A DNA stretch of 64,000 nucleotides, from positions 1 through 64,000 of the forward strand of contig CAJUDS010000002.1 in the NCBI GenBank assembly GCA_910585345.1, given 5' to 3'. Shown here piece by piece: positions 43,992-53,076 of this stretch. The position numbers and the translations under genes are program-made. Source of the stretch: an uncultured Lachnospiraceae bacterium. GTDB taxonomy: Bacteria; Bacillota; Clostridia; Lachnospirales; Lachnospiraceae. The first letter of the stretch is position 1; the number at the start of each line of letters is the position of its first letter. The notes under the pieces are model-generated. The model saw only the letters and a program-made list of their open reading frames with translations. It had not been told where the DNA came from and ran no database searches.

Positions 43992-44987
43992 TCAGAGCAC
44001 ATCCGCAAAGTGTATCTTGAGGCGTTTGAATATAAGCGCGCCGATTCCGAAGATTACAACTGTCGTAATCCAGAAAAACATAGTTGAATAAAAATCTTCC
44101 CAGAACCATGTCTTTTCCAACAGGGCGCTGCGGTAACCGTTGACAACGTAAAACATCGGATTTAATTTAAACAAAATCTGGTACTGCTCCGGCACGATAC
44201 CCAGTTTCCACAAAATCGGTGTAGCCCACATTCCTACCTGCAGCACGATCGCAATGATGTGGGTCAGATCTCTGAAAAAAATGACAATAGCGCATGTGGC
44301 ATAAGAAATTCCCAGTACAAAAATAAACAGGCAGAAACTATAATAGAATATCTGCAGCGTATAGGCATCCGGGAAATAACCATGCGCCATAAAAAGAAGC
44401 AGCATAAACAGCACAAAGAAGCCATGAATAAACGTAGCTGCAATAATTTTAATAATTGGCAGGATACTGATTTTAAACACGACTTTTTTCACAAGATAGC
44501 TATATTCCAGAAGCGCGGTCGTCCCGTTGCTCAGAGCCTCCGAAAAATAAAACCAGGGAACCAGTCCGGCAGTCAGCCAAAGCACATATGGCGCTTCCAC
44601 GCCGCTGGCAAGCGTCTCCGCCTTGGCATTCAACCCCTTTTCAAAGACAAGCCAATAAACTAGAATCGTTACCACCGGTTGTATAAACGCCCACACAATG
44701 CCCAGATAAGAACCTGCAAACCTTGTCTTGAAATCGTTTTTCGCCAGCTTCCAGATTAGACGCCTGTTCTGATACAATTCTGCCGGCAGTACGGTAATTT
44801 TTTCATACAACACAACATAGAGCGCCATACTGGCCACAATAATGGCCGCAGCAATCCACTTTTTAATCCGTTCGTCCTGCGGATTCGCAAACTGGTTTTC
44901 ATGCAGCACAATAACCAGCAGAAACGCAATGGCAATTGTGAAGACAATGGCGATATTGGCCCGTTTTGATATTTTTCGCTTATTCAT
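43992..44987 (-). CDS. wzm: Polysaccharide ABC exporter permease
   Basis: 331 aa. Two extra N-terminal membrane helices precede the ABC-2 permease core, which begins ELYQNRRLIWKLAKNDFKTR and has six more helices with YLGIVWAFIQPV and LNPMFYVVNGYRSAL. It would carry the undecaprenyl-linked glycan across the membrane. It starts 1 nt before the rfbC stop region with AAAGG upstream, so it is coupled to the sugar-nucleotide genes. Confidence 0.9.
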   Translation of the reverse strand: MNKRKISKRANIAIVFTIAIAFLLVIVLHENQFANPQDERIKKWIAAAIIVASMALYVVLYEKITVLPAELYQNRRLIWKLAKNDFKTRFAGSYLGIVWAFIQPVVTILVYWLVFEKGLNAKAETLASGVEAPYVLWLTAGLVPWFYFSEALSNGTTALLEYSYLVKKVVFKISILPIIKIIAATFIHGFFVLFMLLLFMAHGYFPDAYTLQIFYYSFCLFIFVLGISYATCAIVIFFRDLTHIIAIVLQVGMWATPILWKLGIVPEQYQILFKLNPMFYVVNGYRSALLEKTWFWEDFYSTMFFWITTVVIFGIGALIFKRLKIHFADVL

Positions 44988-44988
44988 T

Positions 44989-45549
44989 TTAACCTTTTCC
45001 TTTGGTATATGCCTTAATTCCCTGCCATTTCGTATCTTTGTCGGAGATAATCAACGATACGCCGTCCTGCAGCGGCCATTGTATACCGATGTCCGGATCG
45101 CTCCACAAAAGTCCCCCTTCATCGCCCGGATGATAAAAATCCGTACACTTATAGGCAAACTCTGCAGAATCGGATAATACCAGAAAGCCATGGGCAAAAT
45201 TCTGTGGGATGAAAAACTGTTTTTTATTCTCTGCTGAGAGCCGGATACCAAACCACTTCCCATAGGTGGGAGATCCTTCCCGCAAATCCACCGCCACGTC
45301 AAATACCTCGCCGCTTACAACGCGCACCAGCTTGGCCTGGGGAAAATTGATCTGAAAATGCAGTCCCCGGAGCACGCCCCGTTTGGACGACGACTGGTTG
45401 TCCTGCACAAATACCTGATCGATACCGACTTCCTTAAAATCATTATAATTGTATGTCTCCATGAAATAGCCTCTTTCATCCCCGTGTACTGCAGGCGTAA
45501 TCACCTTAAGTCCTTCTATTTCACATGTTTCCACCGTAATTTTTCCCAT
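44989..45549 (-). CDS. rfbC: dTDP-4-dehydrorhamnose 3,5-epimerase
   Basis: 186 aa cupin. DERGYFMETYN, LRGLHFQ (catalytic His), VRVVSGEVFDVAVDLR, FGIRLSAENK and PQNFAHGFLVLSD are the family motifs. It makes dTDP-4-keto-rhamnose from the RfbB product. The start at 45549 has AGGAG 8 nt upstream; ATG 45555 is also possible. The reductase RfbD that should follow is not in the window. Confidence 0.95.
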   Translation of the reverse strand: MGKITVETCEIEGLKVITPAVHGDERGYFMETYNYNDFKEVGIDQVFVQDNQSSSKRGVLRGLHFQINFPQAKLVRVVSGEVFDVAVDLREGSPTYGKWFGIRLSAENKKQFFIPQNFAHGFLVLSDSAEFAYKCTDFYHPGDEGGLLWSDPDIGIQWPLQDGVSLIISDKDTKWQGIKAYTKGKG

Positions 45550-45566
45550 TTTCATCACTCCTGTCG

Positions 45567-46829
45567 TTATTCATTCAAAAAGCTGACATTGAAGTCCACC
45601 CGTCCTTCAATTCCATCCACTTTACCGCTGGAAGTGTACTGCCACATCTGGTATTTCCCTTCATATTGCGGATGTTCTCTGTATTCTGCCAGCCAGATTA
45701 CATTCGAATCCAGCCTGGTCATGTCAAGATTATTATAGTACCAGTTTCTGGAAGCGTAAATGCCCGCACGGTATCCTGCATTCTCGATCGTCTCGCAGAA
45801 CGCTTCCACCACATCCGTTCTTGTCACTGTATCCAGGCCATCCGCTCTGCCGTTTCCGCCTGCGCCCTCTGTGTCAATAAACATCGGATAATCAAGGGAT
45901 CTGCCTCCATTGAGGCACAAAACCATACTGGCCTCCTCCACTGCCTCCACCACGTTCGTAGCCTGGGTAAAGAAATACAGACCGATCTTTACGCCCGCTT
46001 TTCTGGCGCCCTCTATATTCCGGTAAAAATAAGGATCCTCTACAAGCGTGCCTGTTGAAGAACCGCGGTATCCACAGCGGATGATCGCAAATTCCACACC
46101 GGCTGCCCTGGCTTTCTCCCAGTCAATTTCCTTGTTCCACTTCGATACGTCGATTCCAAAACTGCGGTTCTCTTCCGACTGCTGGATACCTGTCAATTCC
46201 GTCTGATCAGCATCCTTAGCCGCGCCGCCTGCTTCCGTGTCCTCTTTTTCCGCATCAATTTCATCCTCTGTTTTAATGAGCAGTGAAATATCGTCAATGG
46301 GAATATACTCCACCTTTTCCTTCACATGAATGACAAGAGGCGTCGACGGTACCTTATAGCCGTCCGTCTCGGCAAGCGCAACCTCATATTCTCCCGGCTT
46401 CAGGTCGCCTACATAAATAATGCCGTCCTGATCCAGATCTTTATACTGTTCGCCGTTCAGCGTAATAAACAGCTCTCTTCCTGACACCAGCTCTCCCAGC
46501 TCGTTTAGCACCTGAACACGCAAATCCTTTTCCACGGAAGTAGCAAACAGACTCAGCTTTTTCCCCGTACTTTCCATCAGCTTGTCATAGTCTGATTTAT
46601 CCCGGTCGAAAAAAGTCTCGTCGCCGAGAAACGCAGAATAATCAACCTCTTCTGCCAATTCCTGCTCCTGCATGGGAGCTGTCTCCCCGGCATCTTCCTC
46701 TCCCTCCGTTTTGGAAAACGCCGTACGGCTCTGATCCTGCCATACATTCACCCCTACCACCGTACCCAGGATCAACGCTGTCATAAAACAGGCGCACAAA
46801 ATGGTCAGCCTTTTGAGTTTAGAGTCCAT
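45567..46829 (-). CDS. Membrane-anchored GH25 lysozyme-like protein
   Basis: 420 aa from ATG 46829, overlapping rfbA by 11 nt. Membrane anchor at about 8-30, acidic stalk, Cna-B-like beta domain (DLRVQVLNELGELVSG, KDLDQDGIIYVGDLKPGEY) and GH25 domain (about 225-420). The catalytic acids are in FGIDVSKWN and MFIDTEG. It should cut N-acetylmuramoyl linkages outside the cell. It is a shorter relative of the 1041-aa protein at 48968 and may open peptidoglycan locally for glycan export or ligation. Confidence 0.88.
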   Translation of the reverse strand: MDSKLKRLTILCACFMTALILGTVVGVNVWQDQSRTAFSKTEGEEDAGETAPMQEQELAEEVDYSAFLGDETFFDRDKSDYDKLMESTGKKLSLFATSVEKDLRVQVLNELGELVSGRELFITLNGEQYKDLDQDGIIYVGDLKPGEYEVALAETDGYKVPSTPLVIHVKEKVEYIPIDDISLLIKTEDEIDAEKEDTEAGGAAKDADQTELTGIQQSEENRSFGIDVSKWNKEIDWEKARAAGVEFAIIRCGYRGSSTGTLVEDPYFYRNIEGARKAGVKIGLYFFTQATNVVEAVEEASMVLCLNGGRSLDYPMFIDTEGAGGNGRADGLDTVTRTDVVEAFCETIENAGYRAGIYASRNWYYNNLDMTRLDSNVIWLAEYREHPQYEGKYQMWQYTSSGKVDGIEGRVDFNVSFLNE

Positions 46830-47688
46830 TGGCAACCTCTACCAGATATTTCCCATAATTACTCTTCATCAAAGGCTCCGCCAGCGCAAGCAGCTGCTCA
46901 CGATTGATAAATTTACGCCTGTATGCGATCTCTTCAATACAGGATATATACATTCCCTGGCGTTTCTGCACCGCCGCCACAAAATCCGATGCATCCAGCA
47001 GGGAATCATGGTTTCCCGTATCCAGCCATGCAAAGCCCCGTCCCAGCGTTTCCACATGAAGCATGCCTCTGCGCAGATATTCATTGTTAATGCTTGTAAT
47101 CTCTATTTCACCTCTTGCAGAAGGCTTTACGTTCCTGGCAATCTCCACTACGTCATTGTCATAGAAATACAGCCCGGGCACCGCATAATTGCTCTTTGGC
47201 TTTTCCGGTTTTTCCTCAATGGAAAGCGCCCTGCCGTTTTCGTCAAATTCCACAACGCCGTATTCCCGCGGATCCCGTACATAATAGCCAAAAATCGTAG
47301 CGCCGCTCTCCCGTTCGGACGCCGTCTTCAGCACCCTGGAAAAGCTCTGCCCATAAAATATGTTATCGCCCAGTACAAGCGCCGCACTGTCATTTCCGAT
47401 AAACTCCGCGCCGATAATAAAGGCATCGGCCAGTCCGCGCGGATACTCCTGCACCGCATATTCCATGTGCATCCCCAGCTGCTCGCCCGTACCCAGCAAT
47501 TCCTGAAACACACCGATATCTCTGGGCGTAGAAATAATCAGAATATCCCGGATGCCTGCCAGCATCAGTGTGGACAGCGGATAATAAATCATCGGTTTGT
47601 CATATACCGGCATAATCTGTTTGGAAATAGCCTTTGTCAATGGGTACAGACGGGTTCCTGACCCGCCTGCAAGAATAATCCCTTTCAT
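46819..47688 (-). CDS. rfbA: Glucose-1-phosphate thymidylyltransferase
   Basis: 289 aa. Nucleotide-binding GIILAGGSGTRLYPLT, KQIMPVYDKPMIYYPLS, GDNIFYGQ, IEEKPEKPKSNYAV and AWLDTGNHDSL identify RmlA, which makes dTDP-glucose. ATG 47688 begins directly with the conserved strand and has AGGAGG upstream. It uses the glucose 1-phosphate supplied by the phosphoglucomutase of the operon. Confidence 0.96.
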   Translation of the reverse strand: MKGIILAGGSGTRLYPLTKAISKQIMPVYDKPMIYYPLSTLMLAGIRDILIISTPRDIGVFQELLGTGEQLGMHMEYAVQEYPRGLADAFIIGAEFIGNDSAALVLGDNIFYGQSFSRVLKTASERESGATIFGYYVRDPREYGVVEFDENGRALSIEEKPEKPKSNYAVPGLYFYDNDVVEIARNVKPSARGEIEITSINNEYLRRGMLHVETLGRGFAWLDTGNHDSLLDASDFVAAVQKRQGMYISCIEEIAYRRKFINREQLLALAEPLMKSNYGKYLVEVANGL

Positions 47689-47788
47689 ACTGTCTGTTCC
47701 TCCTAATGCGCAGAAAGAAGGCTTACTGCGTATGCGCCAGTCCGTCGGGAATGTCACGCACGATAACCCTTCTTTTTGCTTCTTCTGT

Positions 47789-48871
47789 TTATTTTACATG
47801 ATACATATCATCATAATATTTCTGGTACTCACCGCTTGTCACGTTTTTCATCCAGTCTTCATGCTGGAAAAACCACGCGATTGTCAGTTTGATCCCTTCC
47901 TTGAACATCGTCTCCGGCTCCCAGCCAATCTCTGCCTTGATCTTATCCGGCGCAATGGCATATCGTCTGTCATGCCCTTTCCGATCCTCCACATAGGTAA
48001 TCAAGTCTTTCTTCACGAGCTCTTTACGCGGATCGCCTTCAGGAAGCATTTCCTGCAGCGTTTCTATAATCGTATTGACAATCTCAATATTCTGCTTCTC
48101 ATTGTGGCCGCCTATATTATACGTTTCAAACAGACGTCCTTTCTCCTGCACCATATCAATCGCTTTCGCATGATCTTCCACGTATAGCCAGTCTCTTACA
48201 TTTTTTCCGTCCCCATATACCGGCAGCTTTTTTCCATGCAGCGCATTGTTAATAATAAGCGGAATCAGCTTTTCCGGGAACTGGTACGGCCCATAATTGT
48301 TGGAACAATTGGTAATGTTGGCCGGAAACCGGTACGTATCCATGTACGCCTTCACCAGCATATCCGAGGATGCCTTGCTGGCGGAATACGGACTGTGCGG
48401 CGCATAGGGCGTCGTCTCATAAAAATACCCTCCGTCCTCCTCCAGGGAACCGTACACTTCATCGGTAGAAACATGAAGGAAACGTTTTCCCTCACGGAAA
48501 CTGCCATCCGCAAGCTCCCACGCCGCTTTTGCACAATTCAGTAAAACGGCTGTGCCCAGTACGTTCGTCTGGATAAATACCTCCGGGTTTTTAATGCTTC
48601 TGTCCACATGGCTTTCCGCCGCAAAATGCACTACCCTGTCAATGTCATTTTCCGCAAAAATCTGCGCAACAGCCTCCTTATCACATATGTCAGCTTTGAT
48701 AAAAGTATAATTGTCCCGCTCTTCCACATCCTTTAAATTTTCCAGATTGCCCGCATATGTCAGGGCATCCAGATTAATGATACGGATTTCATTGTCATAT
48801 TTGCGGAACATGTAATGGATATAGTTGGATCCGATAAATCCCGCGCCTCCTGTTACCAAATAGGTTCTCAT
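47789..48871 (-). CDS. rfbB: dTDP-glucose 4,6-dehydratase
   Basis: 360 aa short-chain dehydrogenase fold. VTGGAGFIGSN binds NAD, STDEVYG holds the catalytic Thr, Asp and Glu, and YSASKAS holds Tyr and Lys. It converts dTDP-glucose to the 4-keto-6-deoxy sugar. GAGGG lies 6 nt before ATG 48871. A small GCCCG-TAC-CGGGC hairpin sits about 25 nt upstream of the ribosome site in the 96-nt gap to the GH25 gene. Confidence 0.96.
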   Translation of the reverse strand: MRTYLVTGGAGFIGSNYIHYMFRKYDNEIRIINLDALTYAGNLENLKDVEERDNYTFIKADICDKEAVAQIFAENDIDRVVHFAAESHVDRSIKNPEVFIQTNVLGTAVLLNCAKAAWELADGSFREGKRFLHVSTDEVYGSLEEDGGYFYETTPYAPHSPYSASKASSDMLVKAYMDTYRFPANITNCSNNYGPYQFPEKLIPLIINNALHGKKLPVYGDGKNVRDWLYVEDHAKAIDMVQEKGRLFETYNIGGHNEKQNIEIVNTIIETLQEMLPEGDPRKELVKKDLITYVEDRKGHDRRYAIAPDKIKAEIGWEPETMFKEGIKLTIAWFFQHEDWMKNVTSGEYQKYYDDMYHVK

Positions 48872-48967
48872 CATTTTCCCTCGCTTTTTTATCATTGCCC
48901 GGTACGGGCTTTTTCTTTTGTGCTTTTCTTTTTCCTGTCATTTCTCTTTTGCCGGGTCATGCCTTTT

Positions 48968-51900
48968 TTAGTATCCCAGATAACTGAGATTCATATCCAC
49001 ATTTCCCTTGATTCCGCTCACTCTTCCTTTGGAAGTATACTGCCACATATCATGTCTTGTAGCTTTGTACGTAGGCGCGGCCGCATACTGCGCCAGCCAA
49101 ATTTTATAGCCGCTCAGCGAAGCCGTATTCATTTTGCTCTCAAACCATGTTTTATTGGCATAGATGCCTGCCGTATATCCGCCGTTCTGAATCGTCCTGC
49201 AGAATGCATTGACAACGGCAGTTCTTGTATTCCTGTCAATACCGTCCGCACGGCCTCCGCTCGATTCCACATCGATAAAGACCGGATAGGACAGCTTATG
49301 CCCCTTAATCAGGTTCAGCGCCATGGAAGCCTCTTCCACTGCTTCCACCTCATTGACCGCCTGCGTAAAGAAATATACGCCCACTTTAATGCCCGCTGCA
49401 GAAGCTCCCTGGATATTGGCTTTAAACTTCGGATCCTGAATCAGTGCGCCCGTGGAAGACCCGCGGTATCCGCAGCGGATAATTGCATAATTGACGCCGG
49501 AATTTTTTACAGCCGTCCAGTCAATTGTACCATTCCATTTAGATACGTCAATACCCATTATGCCGGAGCTTGCGTTTGTAACCAACGCCCCGTCGCTGCC
49601 AAATGTATACTTGGCGCCCTGGATAATCTGTTCTCCCGTTACCGCATTTCCGTTTTTATCATAGAAATAGGTTTTGCCGTCAATCGTCTGCCAACCGGTA
49701 TACTTATATTGCACATTTTCCAGTTTTTTATAAAACTTATCCGCTGTATAATAGTCTGCCAGCACAGCTTCCACATATTCGCCCTTTTTGTTTTTCACAT
49801 AGAGCTGGTTGCCGTCTTTGTCTTTCAATTTGCTGGCCGTATCATTTTTCGGATTCAGTGTAACCGTAACCTTACAGGTGGCCGTGGCCGTCGCACCGGC
49901 TGCATCTTTCGCCGTAACCGTAATGACTGTCTCGCCGGCAGCCACACCGGTCACCTTTGCAGTCTCGGCGTTCCCTTCCACTTTGACAATGTCCTTTTTG
50001 TCGGAAGCATACGTATACGTCACCGCTCCGCTGGCGTTCACCGCCGTCGCCTTCAGCTCCTTTACATTCTCCGTATAAATTTTCACGCTTTCCGCATCCA
50101 GCGTCACAGCCAGCGCGTCTGCTTTTGTAACTGTCACCTTACAAGCAGCGCTTACATTGCCGTCTTCTGTGGAAACTGCCTTGATCATGGCGGTTCCCTC
50201 TGCTACCGCAGTAACCTTTCCGTTCTCTACTTTGGCAATTTTGTCATTGTCGCTTGACCACTTCACACTGCCGCTTGATACGCTCGCCGTCAGCGTGGAG
50301 TCACTTCCCACCTTCAGCGCCAGTTCCGTCTGGTTCAGCGTCACCGTCACTGCTTCTTTTTTTACGGTAATGCTGCAGGTCGCTTTTTTACCGGAATCCT
50401 TCAAGGATTCCGCCGTAATTGTCACCGTACCCGGCTTCACACCTGTCACTTTGCCGGAAGAACTGTCCACGGAAGCAATGGAGTTGTCACTGCTGCTCCA
50501 TTTCACGCCCTTATCGCTGTCGGCAAGATTTTCTCCCTCCACTTTTGCGGAAAGCGTAACGGAATTTCCCGCCATAATATCAGAACCGCCCGAAATCGTC
50601 ACATTCGTCACTTTTGCCGTCGGCTTTTCCGGTTCTGCCGGTTTCTCAGGCTCCGTCGGTTTCTCAGGTTCCGTCGGTTTCTCAGGCTCCGTCGGTTTCT
50701 CAGGTTCTGTCGGTTTCTCAGGTTCCGTCGGTTTTACCGGATCAGGATCTTTTTTGGGCGGTTCCGGATCGGGCTGATCCGGCTCAGTGGGCTCGGTCGC
50801 TTCCGTAGGTTCCGTTGCTTCTGTCGCTTCTGTCTCCTGTATCTCCGTCATAGCTCTGAAAAGGCTTCTTCCGCGTACGGATGCCGACGGATCCGGGATA
50901 TCCTTTTTCTCTACTTCCTCGTATTCGCCGCTACCCTCGGAACCGTCGCTTCCAATCGCAGTCTTTGTCGATTCCACCCATTCCACCGTATCTTTCAGCG
51001 CAGGCGCCGACTCGGGTTCCTGCACTGCGGTGTCCTCTTTCGCCACATTTACCTGTGCTTCTGTTTTGATCTCATCCGCCACGTCCACCTGCTTGTACTC
51101 AATCTTATCTTTTACCTTGACGCTCACAGGCGCAGTGGAATATTTATAACCGTCCAACCCATCGATTTCCACAATCGACACCTCGTAATTACCAGGCGTC
51201 AAATCTGTTTTATAAATGATGCCGTCTTTGTCGTCATCCTCATAGGTCTTTGTCTTTCCGTCCGGCCCTTTGACGCTGGCCTGGAACGGAATGCCCGAAA
51301 TTAGTTTTCCGCCTGCACGGTTCATAAATTTAATTTTCAAGTCCTTTTGTACGGAGGTAAGATTCAAAAGAACTTCATTTTCTACGTCTTCCTCTGTCTC
51401 TTCTTCCTCTTCTCCGTCTTCTTCCGTCCCCTCCGTTTCCTCAAGAATCTCCGCATTCATTGCGGATACTTCCGCATCCGCAACCGCAATCAGGCCGCTC
51501 TCCCCTACCAGACTGACCTCTCCCAGATCTTCTCCCAAATCTGCAAAAGCCGCCACCTGGTTGTCCATGCTTTTCGCAGATACATATACGCTTCCCGTAA
51601 TAATCGCCATTACAAGCACAATTACGCCTGTGGAAACCACGATTCTGTCGCCCGCGCTCATCTCCGCCGCGGTTCCGCATACATTTTCCCAGAAGGCGAT
51701 CAGAGGATTTTCTTTTTTCCGTCTTCTTTTTCCGGATACGGACGATTTTACTTTCTTCGGCCGCACTACCTTTGCAACGCCCGGCTTCTGTGTTTTTATT
51801 TTTTCTGTTTTCGTTTTTTCTCTTTTTATCTTTTCCGTTTTTCTTTTCGCTTCTGCTTTCTCTTCTCTTATTTTATCCGTTTTTTTCTTTTTTGCCTCCG

Positions 51901-52093
51901 CATTTCCTGCGTTTGCTTTTTCTATCCTGCTTTTCCTTTTTTCCGGTCTTTCGGATTTTACGGTGTTGTCTCTTGTATTTTCAGAAGCGGCCCTTTTTCC
52001 CGGCCTGCTTCTTCCGGCTTTTTTTTCTTTTGTATGTGCACCGGGTTCCAGCTCATCCAGAAACCCGAACTCGTTATCAAAATCTTTTTTCAT
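48968..52093 (-). CDS. Large membrane-anchored GH25 lysozyme with Ig-like and cell-wall-binding domains
   Basis: 1041 aa from ATG 52093. A basic, helical cytoplasmic tail (1-149, Lys/Glu-rich) leads to a membrane helix (about 150-172), an acidic stalk, and a Cna-B-like domain (about 255-345). Tandem PEKPTE units (about 455-495) form a wall-spanning spacer, followed by three bacterial Ig-like (Big_2) domains (about 500-760) and cell-wall-binding repeats (GWQTIDGKTYFYDKNGNAV). The GH25 domain (about 870-1041) has GIDVSKWNG and VFIDVES. It is the first gene of the polysaccharide operon with its own promoter. It probably cuts peptidoglycan at a distance from the membrane. Exceptional length and cytoplasmic tail are unlike usual secreted lysozymes. 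Confidence 0.9.
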   Translation of the reverse strand: MKKDFDNEFGFLDELEPGAHTKEKKAGRSRPGKRAASENTRDNTVKSERPEKRKSRIEKANAGNAEAKKKKTDKIREEKAEAKRKTEKIKREKTKTEKIKTQKPGVAKVVRPKKVKSSVSGKRRRKKENPLIAFWENVCGTAAEMSAGDRIVVSTGVIVLVMAIITGSVYVSAKSMDNQVAAFADLGEDLGEVSLVGESGLIAVADAEVSAMNAEILEETEGTEEDGEEEEETEEDVENEVLLNLTSVQKDLKIKFMNRAGGKLISGIPFQASVKGPDGKTKTYEDDDKDGIIYKTDLTPGNYEVSIVEIDGLDGYKYSTAPVSVKVKDKIEYKQVDVADEIKTEAQVNVAKEDTAVQEPESAPALKDTVEWVESTKTAIGSDGSEGSGEYEEVEKKDIPDPSASVRGRSLFRAMTEIQETEATEATEPTEATEPTEPDQPDPEPPKKDPDPVKPTEPEKPTEPEKPTEPEKPTEPEKPTEPEKPAEPEKPTAKVTNVTISGGSDIMAGNSVTLSAKVEGENLADSDKGVKWSSSDNSIASVDSSSGKVTGVKPGTVTITAESLKDSGKKATCSITVKKEAVTVTLNQTELALKVGSDSTLTASVSSGSVKWSSDNDKIAKVENGKVTAVAEGTAMIKAVSTEDGNVSAACKVTVTKADALAVTLDAESVKIYTENVKELKATAVNASGAVTYTYASDKKDIVKVEGNAETAKVTGVAAGETVITVTAKDAAGATATATCKVTVTLNPKNDTASKLKDKDGNQLYVKNKKGEYVEAVLADYYTADKFYKKLENVQYKYTGWQTIDGKTYFYDKNGNAVTGEQIIQGAKYTFGSDGALVTNASSGIMGIDVSKWNGTIDWTAVKNSGVNYAIIRCGYRGSSTGALIQDPKFKANIQGASAAGIKVGVYFFTQAVNEVEAVEEASMALNLIKGHKLSYPVFIDVESSGGRADGIDRNTRTAVVNAFCRTIQNGGYTAGIYANKTWFESKMNTASLSGYKIWLAQYAAAPTYKATRHDMWQYTSKGRVSGIKGNVDMNLSYLGY
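50619..50732. repeat. 18-bp tandem repeat coding for PTEPEK units
   Basis: About 6.3 near-identical 18-bp units inside the large GH25 gene. Because 18 is a multiple of 3, copy-number changes would lengthen or shorten the wall-spanning linker without frameshift. Confidence 0.85.
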
Positions 52094-52242
52094 AACAGCC
52101 TTTTCTTCTCCTCCCTGAATATTCTCAAATGATACGTCTTTGCATTCCGACGTTTTTCGCAATTTCGTATTTTATCAACCATGAAATGGGAATCCTCTTT
52201 CGCATGTTATGTCAACCAGCTGCCGCTTAACAATTCTGTAAC

Positions 52243-52271
52243 ATTATAACATCATACATCCGATACTTCAA
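52243..52271 (-). promoter_or_regulatory. Sigma-A promoter of the polysaccharide operon
   Basis: On the minus strand TTGAAG (52266-52271), 17-nt spacer, perfect TATAAT (52243-52248). The start near 52236 leaves a leader of about 143 nt. The 399-nt gap 52094-52492 also holds the divergent promoter at 52399; nothing else is evident. Confidence 0.75.
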
Positions 52272-52398
52272 GAAAAACCGAACCTTTCCACCAATTCCCA
52301 AGGAAATCCGACACCAGCAAACGCACAGTCAGATTGATACGGGCCGCCGCGATTCGACATTCTGTCCTTTTTTGTCGTGCGAATCTTATGGCAGGCCA

Positions 52399-52427
52399 TT
52401 GACTTATTTAGGCGAAAATGGCAGAAT
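52399..52427 (+). promoter_or_regulatory. Promoter of the zinc-ribbon microprotein gene
   Basis: TTGACT (52399-52404), 17-nt spacer, CAGAAT (52422-52427). The expected start near 52434 gives a leader of about 59 nt. The -10 box is imperfect (4 of 6). Confidence 0.5.
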
Positions 52428-52492
52428 AATTGTGCAAATCACTGTCGAACACCACAGCTTATCCGGGCTGTTTCTTGCAGGAGGGATCTTCC

Positions 52493-52690
52493 ATGATGTA
52501 TATGCACTACTGCGGCCATTGCAGCCGCATCCATATGCTGAACGGCCATAAAACTATCTGCCCCGGCTGCGGCCGTCCTCTGACGGAGCTTGCCATCAGC
52601 TTCCTCGACTTTACCAATATGAATGCAGACGAACGGGCAGCTTTTTTGCAGCGCTGCCGCGACGATGTCTGTCACGAAAAAAAATCCTGA
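52493..52690 (+). CDS. 65-aa zinc-ribbon protein
   Basis: ATG 52493 (or the adjacent ATG 52496) is preceded by AGGAGGG 7 nt upstream, stronger than any start further upstream in the same frame. CGHC and CPGCGRP form a four-cysteine zinc ribbon, and the rest is a short helix (NMNADERAAFLQRCRDDV). No function is known to me; it could be a regulator or protein-binding microprotein. It is transcribed divergently from the polysaccharide operon and convergently with the SMR pair. Confidence 0.75.
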   Translation: MMYMHYCGHCSRIHMLNGHKTICPGCGRPLTELAISFLDFTNMNADERAAFLQRCRDDVCHEKKS

Positions 52691-52714
52691 CAGACAAACG
52701 CCGCGCATTCAGGA
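52677..52714 (-). terminator. Terminator of the SMR operon
   Basis: On the minus strand stem TCCTGA / TCAGGA (52709-52714 and 52685-52690), loop of 18 nt, followed by eight Ts (52684-52677). The stem overlaps the stop codon of the convergent zinc-ribbon gene. Confidence 0.5.
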
Positions 52715-52740
52715 CCCGGTGGCCGCTCCGCCAACATATT

Positions 52741-53076
52741 TCACAAATAAAACACCAGTATGCCTGCCAGTATACAGAGCGTACCCGCCACCTTCCTGCC
52801 GGTTATCCTCTCACCAAAAAAAATCCGGCTTAAAAACAGTACCATTCCATAGCCAAGCGATTCTATCACCGGTCCGTTTTTATAATCCATCCCCCGAAAC
52901 GCCAGTATCGTCAGAAACATGGACAAAAACAACAGGCCATACCCGCTGACTACATAAGGATTCAAATACTCTTTCAGAAAAGAACCATAGTCTTTCATTG
53001 CGCTTTTTTTCAGCAAAAGCTGGGACAGGGACGCCACTGTCACCGACAATACATAAATCAGAAAATATACATTCAT
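52741..53076 (-). CDS. SMR/EamA-type small membrane protein, subunit 1
   Basis: 111 aa with four membrane helices in the EmrE/ArnE style (SVTVASLSQLLLKKSAM, GERITGRKVAGTLCILAGILV). GGGAGGAAAAGGC precedes the ATG, which overlaps the next stop by 4 nt (ATGA). Paired small transporters of this type in glycan loci can flip undecaprenyl-phosphate-linked sugars; drug export is the alternative. The setting among glycosyltransferases favours the first. Confidence 0.78.
   Translation of the reverse strand: MNVYFLIYVLSVTVASLSQLLLKKSAMKDYGSFLKEYLNPYVVSGYGLLFLSMFLTILAFRGMDYKNGPVIESLGYGMVLFLSRIFFGERITGRKVAGTLCILAGILVFYL

Noticed and set aside
48925..48945. Terminator between the large GH25 gene and rfbB
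   Set aside because: The GCCCG-CGGGC hairpin has its T-run only on the plus strand, where no gene ends.
50619..50732. CRISPR-like tandem repeat
   Set aside because: Units are 18 bp without spacers and code in frame for PTEPEK linker repeats of the GH25 protein.
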